From Sulfurovum sp. (GTDB lineage Bacteria; Campylobacterota; Campylobacteria; Campylobacterales; Sulfurovaceae): DNA of 42,277 nucleotides. Under the pieces are notes generated by a model that had not been told where the DNA came from, did no database searches, and was given only the letters and a program-made list of their open reading frames with translations. The DNA is taken from positions 1 to 42,277 of the forward strand of contig QNZV01000063.1 of the NCBI GenBank assembly GCA_003978395.1. The letters are read 5' to 3'. Shown here one piece after another: positions 1 through 7,975 of the stretch. Every line of letters begins with the position of its first letter. Position 1 is the stretch's first letter. Both the position numbers and the translations under genes were made by a program.

Positions 1-1366
1 CTAAACTCTCCTCTTTTAGCTCATTTCCTTTTCTTAATTGAACATGCAACTCTTCTAATTTTTTACGAAGTTCAGAATCCATCATTTTATCCATAAAAAA
101 GTCTTCTTTATCCAACTGTAAATTGTCACGAATAGCATGTGAACGTTTTGCAAGAGTTGAACTATGGTATAACGCTCTTCCCAAAAGAATGTAGGGAAAG
201 TTCAAATTTTGCATTGGACCAATAGAGAGTTCTCGCTTTCCGATGGTTTGCCCCAAGAGTTTGAGTTCATATAGATTATTAAAACCAAATTTTGCCCCCA
301 CTCCACCAATGAGTCCACCAATTAGAGATGCTGTAAAAAATGTTGAACCTGCAAAGAGTAAATCTACACCAACACCTGTGATTGCTCCTGCTGATGCACC
401 TGTTAGGATTAACTCTTTTTCACCTAAACCAAAAATAGAAGCACTCTCTTTAGAAAAGAGATTAAACTTATCAAATGTCAACGCATCTTCTACTTTAGAG
501 ATATGTTGATGACTCCAAATTGCTTCAACTTCTTTTCTCTGCTCTTTTTCATAGCGAATAATTGTTTCACGATAAGCTACTTTTGCAGACTCTTCCTCTT
601 TGGGTGTTGCCTTCTCTTTTTTAATGTTCTTCTTATAGACAAATGAAATTGTTTTTTGAATATTATCTACAATACTATTAACCGTTGAATCTATCTTCTC
701 TTGATGAAATCTTTCTAATACATTAATAGCCGTTTTAAGAGGGCTTGTCCACTCCTCTTTGAGTTGAGAAATCCCCTCTAACAGAGATATATGGTCTTCA
801 AATGTGGCTTCTATGGGATTAAAGGTTCGTACCATTCTAAAATAGTGTCCTAATGCACTTTTCCACTGCTCACGATAATCTTCATTGCCAATCAAGTTCA
901 AAATTGCCATTGAAGGTTGACCACACCAACGTAGAATCTCCATCTCTATCTCATATTCAGAACCATAAGGCTTTGATGCATCGACAACATAGATAATTCC
1001 TGCTCCATTAATGATAGGTTCAAGAAGTTCAATTTCATCTCTAAATCTTTCATTGTCTTTATGCTCAAATATAAACTTACGAACTACATCCGTTCGTTTG
1101 TCTGCCGATACAGGTTCTTGTGCCTTTAACCATGCTAAAACTCTTCTAGCTCGTTGAAACCCAGGGGTATCAAATAACTCATAAATAATTTTACCATCAA
1201 CTTTTAATGGAAAACTTCTTTTAATTTGAGTCGTCCCTGGTGTATCACCAATTTGAATAGAGTTATCCAAAGACAATGAAGAGACAATAGAACTTTTCCC
1301 TTTATTTGGGTGTCCAACAACTGCAAATTTAGGATAGTTACTCTTTATATTTCTACTATTTTTCAT
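1..1366 (-). CDS. P-loop GTPase, DUF3482 type (3' end cut by window edge)
   Basis: The frame opens with ATG at 1366 and stays open to the window edge, so at least 455 residues are seen and the C terminus is missing. The first 150 residues form a TRAFAC-type GTPase: G1 GHPNKGKS at residues 18-25, a TPGTT switch I and a DTPG switch II. The usual NKxD base-recognition motif is not evident; NLIG occupies about the expected place. A long helical charged middle is followed by a Gly-rich hydrophobic hairpin near residues 300-345, likely membrane-inserting. The start overlaps the end of the DUF2868 gene by 11 bases, so the two are probably translationally coupled. From family knowledge, DUF3482 GTPases and DUF2868 proteins often occur as neighbours. 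The cellular role is unknown; a membrane-associated GTPase is inferred. Confidence 0.85.
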   Translation of the reverse strand, partial: MKNSRNIKSNYPKFAVVGHPNKGKSSIVSSLSLDNSIQIGDTPGTTQIKRSFPLKVDGKIIYELFDTPGFQRARRVLAWLKAQEPVSADKRTDVVRKFIFEHKDNERFRDEIELLEPIINGAGIIYVVDASKPYGSEYEIEMEILRWCGQPSMAILNLIGNEDYREQWKSALGHYFRMVRTFNPIEATFEDHISLLEGISQLKEEWTSPLKTAINVLERFHQEKIDSTVNSIVDNIQKTISFVYKKNIKKEKATPKEEESAKVAYRETIIRYEKEQRKEVEAIWSHQHISKVEDALTFDKFNLFSKESASIFGLGEKELILTGASAGAITGVGVDLLFAGSTFFTASLIGGLIGGVGAKFGFNNLYELKLLGQTIGKRELSIGPMQNLNFPYILLGRALYHSSTLAKRSHAIRDNLQLDKEDFFMDKMMDSELRKKLEELHVQLRKGNELKEESL

Positions 1367-2861
1367 CAATAATCCATACCTTTTTAGCGTTTAGTCCTTC
1401 TATTTTTCTATTCCAAATAGAAAACTCTTTTTCTGAACTCTTATAATTATTATCTGATATACCTACAAGAAGAAGCTCTATATCTTCAACTTTTTTATTA
1501 TTAATTAAATCTTCTAAAAAATCTACAAAATCCATTGTTGGAGGTTCCCAAGACTTTACATAGAGGAGTACTTTCTCTTCTGCTCTACTCGCTACAATTT
1601 CATCCTCTTCAAAAGAGTGACTTCCCCCTACCGAGGCTATAAAAGAGGCTGTAATATTTTTGAAATCATTTACCAAAAGTAAATCATCCTCTGAAAAATT
1701 CCAAGCAATAATTGAATGGTAATAATCTTCTTCAATTTCTTCTATAATAACCTCTTCTTTTAGCTCTCTATCAACAAAGGTTTCAACTTGTTTTTCAGGC
1801 TCATCTTCAACTTTTCTTTCAACTTTCTTTCTAATTTGTTCTTTATGCTCTTTATTAATCTTTAAATGATTCTCCCTCTTAGGAGATTTAGTTTCAATAA
1901 AAGAGGTATTGAACTCTTTCAAAAGTTTTTTTATTCCACCTAAAGCAAAGAATTCATTTTCTAAAACTTTTTGATAACTGTATGAAGAAAATAGATAGAA
2001 GAAAAAACGTAAACTCAAAGCATAAACAAAAGTACTCATAAACAAGAACTTCCACCATGCACCTAATTTATCTGCATTTTCAAGCATTTCAGGATTGATT
2101 TTCTCTCCCAATCTATAATAGTGACTCACTTCAACCAACTCTAAAGAGGGTACAAATGAAGGAAATATCTCTCTCCAAGGAGAAGCCATAGCTTCTAAAA
2201 AAGAGTGAAAACTTTTTGCATCTACCTGTAAAGTTGTACTCCATGAAAAAGCAATATCTTGAGATACAACCGTAAAGATAAGAGCAACAAGAAGCCCTAT
2301 AGAGAAGAGAAGAGATAAAAACTGTAGACGTTTTAAAAATATCCATTTCTGTAATTTAAACGGAATATCTTTTGTAAGTAAATCAAGTTTATCTTTAAAA
2401 TAGAAATAGAAAGAAAATTTTTCAACCCAATGTATTACAGAGAAAAGACTAAAAAAAGAGAAGAGCTTTCCAGAAGAGAGACTAGAAAAGAGTGTCAACA
2501 ACATACTTCCCAAAGGAAGAAACATGGCAAAGAAAAGATAGTAGATAATATTAACAGGCTCTACACCATCATAACTTAAAAGCCCCATACCAACAAAAAA
2601 ACCAAAAATTAAAGATAAGATTCCAAGTAAACTATTTATGGTTCCAAAACTCTTTAAAAGCTCTTCTAAAGCTACTCGTTTTGTTCTTCTAAAAGCATGA
2701 GTCTCAAACCATAAAAAAAGAACTTCTTTAGGCTTACTCAACAATGATTCATGCTTTAAAGCAAAAAGACGATTCTCTTTATGACTTCCTCTGTAATCTT
2801 GAAGTAATTGAATAAAATCAAGATATGATTTGATGGTTATTTTATGGTATTTTATTTGCAT
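1356..2861 (-). CDS. DUF2868 family membrane protein
   Basis: A 501-residue protein with four hydrophobic segments near residues 90-110, 115-145, 175-205 and 270-295. These are followed by a charged linker rich in Lys and Glu (about 330-385) and a soluble C-terminal domain. The membrane layout and its position directly upstream of a DUF3482-type GTPase match the DUF2868 family, whose function is not known. The last 11 bases overlap the GTPase start. The two YeeE/YedE genes lie 41 bases upstream on the same strand, so co-transcription is possible but not proven. The ribosome binding site is poor. The C-terminal part may be a partner domain for the GTPase; this is inference. Confidence 0.8.
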   Translation of the reverse strand: MQIKYHKITIKSYLDFIQLLQDYRGSHKENRLFALKHESLLSKPKEVLFLWFETHAFRRTKRVALEELLKSFGTINSLLGILSLIFGFFVGMGLLSYDGVEPVNIIYYLFFAMFLPLGSMLLTLFSSLSSGKLFSFFSLFSVIHWVEKFSFYFYFKDKLDLLTKDIPFKLQKWIFLKRLQFLSLLFSIGLLVALIFTVVSQDIAFSWSTTLQVDAKSFHSFLEAMASPWREIFPSFVPSLELVEVSHYYRLGEKINPEMLENADKLGAWWKFLFMSTFVYALSLRFFFYLFSSYSYQKVLENEFFALGGIKKLLKEFNTSFIETKSPKRENHLKINKEHKEQIRKKVERKVEDEPEKQVETFVDRELKEEVIIEEIEEDYYHSIIAWNFSEDDLLLVNDFKNITASFIASVGGSHSFEEDEIVASRAEEKVLLYVKSWEPPTMDFVDFLEDLINNKKVEDIELLLVGISDNNYKSSEKEFSIWNRKIEGLNAKKVWIIDEK

Positions 2862-2902
2862 ATAAGGCTTTATTTTTTTAATAGATTATACGCTTTTTCT
2901 AC

Positions 2903-3577
2903 TTAATTTTCTTTTTTATCAGGTCGTTTATCATCAGAAAGTTGAGATAAATCGGCTTCATCAAATAACTCTATCTTAGGAATAGCAATAGCAATCAAAA
3001 TTACAACTATTCCAAAGATAATAGCCGTCATATCTTCATTTCCTTTAAAAAAATCTGTTAAAATAGTTTTTCCTAAGCTCTCTCCCATTAGAGGTTTAAA
3101 AAAGTCATCATAATATAAAGTAAACACCAAACCACCCAACAAACCACCAATTGCACCAACCAAAACATCAATACGACCCTCGGCAATTGAAACAGGTCCT
3201 GTACCAGGGCATTTACCCAAAATTGCCATAGAGATACCAAATAGGATTCCTCCAATAATTAGACCTTGTAAAATAATTGGTTTTACATGATAGTGAGCTT
3301 GACCTGCATCAATCATAAAATAGAGACCTATCGAGGTTAAACCAACTGTTAAAAAGAGCATTTTAGGAATAATGGTATCTTTCAACATGGAAAAACCTGC
3401 TATCTTTTCAAATTTATCCACTCTGGTGTACTGAATAATTCCTCCAAAGATAACCCCTATCAAAAAAACCAAAGCAACTGAGCCATGTTCTGTATTAATT
3501 ACTGTCTCTACCATCTTAAAAACTCTATCTGTTATGGTTGTATTTACCTCATCAACTACAAATATAATATCTGCCAT
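2903..3577 (-). CDS. YeeE/YedE family sulfur transporter, C-terminal half (DUF6691/PmpB-like)
   Basis: A 224-residue polytopic membrane protein with about five membrane segments. GKCPGTGP at residues 121-128 places a cysteine (C123) inside a membrane segment, as in YeeE/YedE proteins, where such cysteines relay thiosulfate or another sulfur species through the pore. Its ATG shares one base with the stop of the upstream half (TAATG), a sign of translational coupling. Single-chain YeeE proteins carry both halves; here they are two genes, as in PmpA/PmpB pairs. The substrate is inferred from the family. The C terminus is a short charged cytoplasmic tail. The distinctive N-terminal segment before the first membrane helix (residues 1-30) has no recognised motif. 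Confidence 0.85.
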   Translation of the reverse strand: MADIIFVVDEVNTTITDRVFKMVETVINTEHGSVALVFLIGVIFGGIIQYTRVDKFEKIAGFSMLKDTIIPKMLFLTVGLTSIGLYFMIDAGQAHYHVKPIILQGLIIGGILFGISMAILGKCPGTGPVSIAEGRIDVLVGAIGGLLGGLVFTLYYDDFFKPLMGESLGKTILTDFFKGNEDMTAIIFGIVVILIAIAIPKIELFDEADLSQLSDDKRPDKKEN

Positions 3578-4086
3578 TATTTTTTTCCTTTTGTATTATA
3601 AAAGAGCTTACCTGTAATGACAAGTGTCAACATAACCACCCCACCAAAAATCATTGCAGAGACTGCAAGTTGACTCATACCCGACATAAAGTGTCCAGAG
3701 GTACATCCCCCTGCAAGTCTTGCACCTATAATCATAATAAAACCTGCAAAAAAGCTCCATAAAAGTCGTGAAAGAATCGAATTGTTTTTATACGTTTTCC
3801 ATCCTGTAGGAATCAGAGAGAAACGAAAACTTTTTGTAATAAACACTGAAGTAATAAATCCACCAAAGAGAACGCCTAAAAGCATAACTCCTTCCCATGA
3901 ACCTGCTTCTTGTATCTTTTTTATATAAGAGTAGTGTTCAGGGTCTAAATTAAAAATAAGTGATGCAGCATAAGGGACATAAGTTGAAGCACCAATAGGT
4001 CTATCTGCTCCATAAATTGAAAATGTTAAAAGAAGTAGACCAGACATTAAAATGCCCCCTACCCACCATGGTAATCTATTAGCCAT
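3577..4086 (-). CDS. YeeE/YedE family sulfur transporter, N-terminal half (PmpA-like)
   Basis: A 169-residue inner-membrane protein beginning MANRLPWW, with about four membrane segments. The signature GARLAGGCTSGH near the C-terminal end contains the pore cysteine (C128). An upstream in-frame ATG at 4149 would add 21 residues, but AAAGG sits at correct spacing before 4086 and the longer N terminus is not membrane-like, so 4086 was chosen. The gene pairs with the following DUF6691-like half through a one-base overlap. YeeE/YedE proteins import thiosulfate or related sulfur compounds; the exact substrate here is inferred. Such uptake suits a sulfur-using Campylobacterota. Confidence 0.85.
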   Translation of the reverse strand: MANRLPWWVGGILMSGLLLLTFSIYGADRPIGASTYVPYAASLIFNLDPEHYSYIKKIQEAGSWEGVMLLGVLFGGFITSVFITKSFRFSLIPTGWKTYKNNSILSRLLWSFFAGFIMIIGARLAGGCTSGHFMSGMSQLAVSAMIFGGVVMLTLVITGKLFYNTKGKK

Positions 4087-4203
4087 AATTATAACCTTTA
4101 TAATTTTTTCATAAGTATATCGAATTAAGCTTGAATAAGTAAAATTCATTTATCTTATAATTTTAATAAAAATCAGTTATGTTACTAAAGAGATTTTAAT
4201 AGA

Positions 4204-5040
4204 CTAAAACACAATTGTTTTATTTCCATGAACAAAGACCCTATCATTTAAAACAAAATTTAAAGCCCTAGAGAGAACTATTTTCTCAACATCTCGCCCT
4301 GCACTCTGCATATCACGCCACTCTAAACGGTGGTTTACGGGAATAACATCTTGTGCAATAATAGGACCTTCATCTAAATCATCTGTCACAAAGTGTGCTG
4401 TTGCTCCAATAATCTTAACCCCTCGTTTAAATGCTTGTTTATAAGGGTTTGCTCCAATAAATGCAGGTAAAAAAGAGTGGTGTATATTGATAATCTGTCG
4501 AGGATATACCGAAACAAAAGTAGAAGTTAAAATACGCATATATTTTGCCAAAACAATATAATCAAACTCATGCTTATCAATAAGTTTCATAACTTGTTCT
4601 TCATGCTCTTCTCGTGAAATATCTTTGGCAGGAACACAAAAAAATGGAATATCAAAACGACGAACCAAACACTCTAACGTATCATGATTCGCAATGACTG
4701 CTTCAATATCTGCATTTAACTCTCCTGCTTCATGCCGAATCAAAATATCACCCAAAGCATGTGACTCTTTAGTGGCTAAAATAACAATTTTTTTTCGTTT
4801 TGGAACAATCACTTTAAGTCGGGCATTAGTAGGAGCAATCTCTTTTAATGCACTCTCCAACTCCAACACATCAAAAGAGCCTGAAACAACTGTTCGCATA
4901 AAAAATTTATTCTGCTCTTTATCCACAAACTCACGGTTAGAATCTATATTTAAATCTCTATCATAAAAAACTTTAGAAATCTTGTAAACCAACCCTTTAG
5001 CATCTTCACAATCTATTAATACTCTTACTCTCTGTTCCAT
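4204..5040 (-). CDS. purU: Formyltetrahydrofolate deformylase
   Basis: A 278-residue cytoplasmic enzyme that hydrolyses 10-formyl-THF to THF and formate, balancing the one-carbon pool and supplying formate to purine synthesis. An N-terminal ACT domain (about 1-80) precedes a formyltransferase domain. The catalytic triad of that fold is visible as N185 and H187 in INIHHSFLPAF and D223 in DLDEGPII. The ACT domain and length fit PurU (about 280 residues) rather than PurN (about 200, no ACT domain). It stands alone between the YeeE/YedE pair and the toxin-antitoxin locus on the same strand, with 78 bases to the toxin stop. A GGGAT stretch lies just before the ATG. Confidence 0.95.
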   Translation of the reverse strand: MEQRVRVLIDCEDAKGLVYKISKVFYDRDLNIDSNREFVDKEQNKFFMRTVVSGSFDVLELESALKEIAPTNARLKVIVPKRKKIVILATKESHALGDILIRHEAGELNADIEAVIANHDTLECLVRRFDIPFFCVPAKDISREEHEEQVMKLIDKHEFDYIVLAKYMRILTSTFVSVYPRQIINIHHSFLPAFIGANPYKQAFKRGVKIIGATAHFVTDDLDEGPIIAQDVIPVNHRLEWRDMQSAGRDVEKIVLSRALNFVLNDRVFVHGNKTIVF

Positions 5041-5118
5041 TATTATCCCATTTCTAATTAATGGTGGAATTATAGCTAATTAAGTTTTTATTTATGGAAG
5101 ATACTCTTCCATTACATC

Positions 5119-5454
5119 CTACTCCATCTCCTCAAATCTACGACATAATATCTGCATAATATCTTTTCGTGTAAACGGATTATCAATAGTAGTTAATTTT
5201 TTGACTAATCTTTGTTTGGATATGGTTCGTATCTGTTGACATAAAACGATAGAAGGTTTCTCTAATTCATTTTGTAATAAAAACTCATTAGGATAGACTC
5301 TTCTGTTTTTTTTGAGAGAGGTAATGGGTAGAATAGTTAACACATCCAAAAGATTTTCGTAATTATTTGAGATAATCAATATAGGTCTTTTTCCTCGTTG
5401 TTCTCGACCAATAGTTGGATTTAAATCGGCTAAATATACATCGTATTGATTCAT
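5119..5454 (-). CDS. Type II toxin, MazF/PemK family endoribonuclease
   Basis: A 111-residue protein with the full MazF/PemK fold signature: an N-terminal YDVYLADLNPT strand, the REQRGKRPILIIS segment with the conserved Arg, ILPITS in the middle, and SIVLCQQIRTISKQRL near the C-terminal half. Family members are sequence-specific mRNA interferases held inactive by an antitoxin. Its ATG overlaps the antitoxin stop by four bases (ATGA), so synthesis is coupled. Length is normal and no truncation is seen, so it is probably active. The cleavage site cannot be read from sequence. Confidence 0.9.
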   Translation of the reverse strand: MNQYDVYLADLNPTIGREQRGKRPILIISNNYENLLDVLTILPITSLKKNRRVYPNEFLLQNELEKPSIVLCQQIRTISKQRLVKKLTTIDNPFTRKDIMQILCRRFEEME

Positions 5455-5696
5455 AAAATTTTCTCATTATCAGCATAATAAAATGCTTTATCAATCTCTT
5501 TCATATCTTCTAAATAGAGACTATCCTGAGATGCCTCTAACATCGCTTTTTTATACGCCTCTTTTTTCTGTTTTTCTATAAGCAATTGCAAAGCAGAGGA
5601 GACCATCTCTGAAAAAGATTGATATTGAGTAATAATTTGATTGAGTTCTAAAGCTTTAAATATATCAGGTTGAATGGTAATCGTTTTTCGTAACAT
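5451..5696 (-). CDS. Antitoxin of the MazF/PemK locus, ribbon-helix-helix type
   Basis: An 81-residue protein. The N-terminal stretch RKTITIQPDIF looks like the DNA-binding beta strand of a CopG/MetJ-type ribbon-helix-helix domain, followed by two helices to about residue 45. The acidic, less structured C-terminal part (about 46-81) is the likely toxin-binding arm. AAGGAG precedes the ATG at good spacing. The gene lies directly upstream of the toxin with a four-base overlap, in the usual antitoxin-first order. Two palindromes just upstream are probably its autoregulatory operator. The family call rests on fold pattern and context. Confidence 0.8.
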   Translation of the reverse strand: MLRKTITIQPDIFKALELNQIITQYQSFSEMVSSALQLLIEKQKKEAYKKAMLEASQDSLYLEDMKEIDKAFYYADNEKIL

Positions 5697-5709
5697 GCTG
5701 ACTCCTTAT

Positions 5710-5748
5710 GTATGATACTATTCATACTTTTATCATACTAAAGTATGA
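5710..5748. promoter_or_regulatory. Double palindromic operator of the toxin-antitoxin locus
   Basis: Two inverted repeats share the same half-site. GTATGA and TCATAC (5710-5715 and 5722-5727) are separated by six bases. TCATACT and AGTATGA (5733-5739 and 5742-5748) are separated by two. The half-site TCATAC occurs in all four arms. The pair sits 14-52 bases upstream of the antitoxin ATG and covers the likely -10 region. This is typical of autoregulation by a ribbon-helix-helix antitoxin and its toxin complex; the binding itself is inferred. Confidence 0.7.
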
Positions 5749-5787
5749 CTTAGAAGCAATTTAAATAAAAAAATAGAATAAAGCTAC

Positions 5788-5793
5788 TATAAT
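5788..5793 (+). promoter_or_regulatory. -10 element for the YceI-like gene
   Basis: TATAAT preceded by CTAC, 31 bases before the ATG, followed by an AAGGAT ribosome binding site. No clear -35 is seen, as is common in Campylobacterota promoters. Confidence 0.6.
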
Positions 5794-5823
5794 CCGAATA
5801 TATAAATTAATAAGGATAAACCG

Positions 5824-6438
5824 ATGAGAAAAACACTCTTTTCTTTAATAACACTCGCTTCGCTTTTAAGTGCTGATGGAGGCTGTGTTTTAGTACAGTC
5901 AAATGATATGAACGTAACGTGGAAAGCCTATAAAACTTTTGCAAAGCTTGGTGTGGGTGGTCAATTTACAGGAGTTTCATATACAGCTAATAAAAAAGAG
6001 GGAAAAAACTTTAAATCTTTACTTGTAGGGTCTAAAGTCTCGATTGATGTAAGCAAAATAGATACTAAAAATAAGGGTCGTGATAAAACCTTGGTAGAAA
6101 ACTTCTTTGGAAAGCTTAAAGGTAAAACAATTGATGGAGTAGTTGTTGATATAAAAGCAGATGAAAAAGTAAATGGTAAAAGTGTCTATCATGGTTCTAT
6201 TGATGTGAATATCACTATGAATGGGCAAATGATGCAAATTCCAATGAGATACAACTATAAAAATGAGATTTTTACAGCAAAAGGAACAATAGACCTTTTT
6301 GATTTTTCAGCAAATGATGCGTTAAAAAGTATTAATAAAAGCTGTTTTGCTTTGCACAAAGGGAAAACATGGAACGATGTTTCTATAGAGTTTAGTACAT
6401 CTATTAAAGCGACACTTTGTGATACAAAAATAAAGTAA
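5824..6438 (+). CDS. YceI-like secreted protein
   Basis: A 204-residue protein with an N-terminal signal peptide (about residues 1-18) and a single YceI-like beta-barrel domain. Features include alternating beta strands, FTGVSY near residue 49, and an SKVSIDVSKIDTKNKGRDKTL segment typical of the family. YceI proteins are periplasmic lipocalin-like barrels that bind isoprenoid-type lipids; the ligand here is unknown. A pair of cysteines late in the protein may form a disulfide. A TATAAT and an AAGGAT support the start. It is a single-gene unit facing nhaD, with a hairpin between them. Confidence 0.75.
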   Translation: MRKTLFSLITLASLLSADGGCVLVQSNDMNVTWKAYKTFAKLGVGGQFTGVSYTANKKEGKNFKSLLVGSKVSIDVSKIDTKNKGRDKTLVENFFGKLKGKTIDGVVVDIKADEKVNGKSVYHGSIDVNITMNGQMMQIPMRYNYKNEIFTAKGTIDLFDFSANDALKSINKSCFALHKGKTWNDVSIEFSTSIKATLCDTKIK

Positions 6439-6446
6439 AAAAGAGA

Positions 6447-6469
6447 ATCATGAGCAAAAAGCTCATGAT
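6447..6469 (-). terminator. Rho-independent terminator after nhaD
   Basis: A perfect 9-base stem (ATCATGAGC / GCTCATGAT) with a 5-base loop lies between the convergent YceI-like and nhaD genes. On the minus strand the stem is followed by TCTCTTTTTT, a good U tract, so it mainly ends nhaD transcripts. On the plus strand the tail is poor, though the hairpin may still act in that direction. Confidence 0.8.
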
Positions 6470-6476
6470 AATAGAG

Positions 6477-7820
6477 TTAACCTATATGAAGAACCATAAA
6501 TTGGAAATACCAAATAGAGACAGAAACAATATATCCTACAAGTACTGTCCATGCCAATTTCATGTGTGATGCAAATGTATAAATACCATGTAATTTACCC
6601 ATAACACCCACACCTGCTGCTGAACCAAATGAGATTAAAGAACCACCAACACCTGCTGTAAGTGTAACCAGCATCCACTGTGCTTGTGCATTAACTCCCA
6701 TATCTGGATTTGCTTTTAATACAGCTGACATTACAGGAACATTATCTACTACAGCCGATAAGAAACCAACTCCTATATTTACTGCTGTTGCTCCAAACTG
6801 TGTATAGAGAGTGGTAAAGTACTCCAAGAAACCCAAGAAATGAAGACCACCAACAGCTGCTAAGATACCAAAAAAGAAGAGAAGTGTATCATTCTCGATT
6901 TTAGCAATCCAAGAGAAAGCATTAATATGCTCTACATCATTCTCATCGTCATCATTGTGTCTATTCTTTTTATTTAATATGTAAACATAAAGTTTTAATA
7001 TAGCCAAACCAAACATCATACCCCACATTGCAGGAAGATGAAGAAGTTGATGTGAAACAACAGCCAAAACAATGGTTAAAGCAAAAAGAGCAATAATTGC
7101 CTTTCCACCTTCTAAAATTTCTGCTTTTTTCTCATCAACATTAAATGGAGGATTTCCTTTTGGTACAAAACGACTTAATAAAAATGCTGTTACACTCCAA
7201 CCAATAAATGATGCAGGGAATAGGTATAAAAACTCAACAAATGAACCTTTACCATCTACCCATACCATAAGGGTTGTAATGTCTCCAAATGGTGACCATG
7301 CACCACCTGCATTGGCTGCAACAACAATATTGATAGCTGAGGGAACAAGAAATGCTCTATTATGTTTGTCAATAGTAATCAATACTGTTGATAAGATAAG
7401 TGCTGTTGTTAAATTATCTGCAACAGGAGAGATAAAGAATGCCAAGAAACCTGTTACCCAAAAAAGCTTTTTATAGGTATAACCTTTTGAGACCAAGCTA
7501 AATCGAAGTGCCATAAAGACTCCTCGATCTATCATCGCTTCAATATAAGTCATAGCAACAAACAAGAAGAAGAAGATTCCTGCAATTTCAACAATTAGAT
7601 GATTAATTTCATAGTGAAGATGATCACCCATCTGATGATCACCTGTAATAGCAATATATAAACCAATAAGCATAAATATACCTGTACCTGCAAAGAGTGC
7701 TGGCTTGGCTTTATTTACATGATATTTGTCTTCTGTAGCGATAAAATAATACCCTACAACAAAGACAATCAGCGATAGTATTCCCACCCATGTAGTGGTT
7801 AAATGTAGTTGTTCGTGCAT
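6477..7820 (-). CDS. nhaD: NhaD-type Na+/H+ antiporter
   Basis: A 447-residue inner-membrane protein with about 11-13 hydrophobic segments. Motifs characteristic of the NhaD/ArsB-like ion transporter superfamily are visible: SPVADNLTTALI, NAGGAWSPFGDITTLMVW and SAVVDNVPVMSA. NhaD exports Na+ (or Li+) in exchange for protons and maintains pH and sodium balance. A central charged loop rich in Asp, Glu and Asn (about 275-290) is cytoplasmic. GGAG is five bases before the ATG. The gene is downstream of nadB on the same strand with a 155-base gap holding a strong palindrome. A sodium cycle also fits the Na+ symporter found later in the window. Confidence 0.93.
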   Translation of the reverse strand: MHEQLHLTTTWVGILSLIVFVVGYYFIATEDKYHVNKAKPALFAGTGIFMLIGLYIAITGDHQMGDHLHYEINHLIVEIAGIFFFLFVAMTYIEAMIDRGVFMALRFSLVSKGYTYKKLFWVTGFLAFFISPVADNLTTALILSTVLITIDKHNRAFLVPSAINIVVAANAGGAWSPFGDITTLMVWVDGKGSFVEFLYLFPASFIGWSVTAFLLSRFVPKGNPPFNVDEKKAEILEGGKAIIALFALTIVLAVVSHQLLHLPAMWGMMFGLAILKLYVYILNKKNRHNDDDENDVEHINAFSWIAKIENDTLLFFFGILAAVGGLHFLGFLEYFTTLYTQFGATAVNIGVGFLSAVVDNVPVMSAVLKANPDMGVNAQAQWMLVTLTAGVGGSLISFGSAAGVGVMGKLHGIYTFASHMKLAWTVLVGYIVSVSIWYFQFMVLHIG

Positions 7821-7929
7821 GTTGTCTCCAATAAAGGGTAAGAGTACCCTTATAATATTTTTACCTATTATAGTAAAAAAGATTAAAGAAGAAAGAAGAA
7901 CTATATTGAAGATTTTAAAAAACCCATAG

Positions 7930-7946
7930 GTGTGACCATGTCACAC
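7930..7946. promoter_or_regulatory. Perfect palindrome between nadB and nhaD
   Basis: GTGTGAC and GTCACAC form a 7-base inverted repeat around a 3-base centre. It resembles a CRP/FNR-family site (TGTGA ... TCACA), but the centre is five bases rather than six. It is 110 bases upstream of the nhaD ATG and 30 bases after the nadB stop. It could be an operator for nhaD or a hairpin ending nadB; on the minus strand a TTTTTT run follows about 7 bases after the stem. Confidence 0.45.
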
Positions 7947-7975
7947 GTTAAAAGAAAAATTATAAGCGTTTTTTA

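Noticed and set aside
243-509. Plus-strand open frame of 88 codons
   Set aside because: It lies antisense to the GTPase gene, has a Pro/Ser-rich low-information protein and no ribosome binding site.
4087-4149. Extension of the YeeE/YedE N-terminal half to the ATG at 4149
   Set aside because: There is no good ribosome binding site there, and the added 21 residues do not fit a membrane-protein start; AAAGG before 4086 does.
7072-7476. Plus-strand open frame of 134 codons inside nhaD
   Set aside because: It is fully antisense to a conserved transporter, and its composition reflects the reverse complement of membrane segments.
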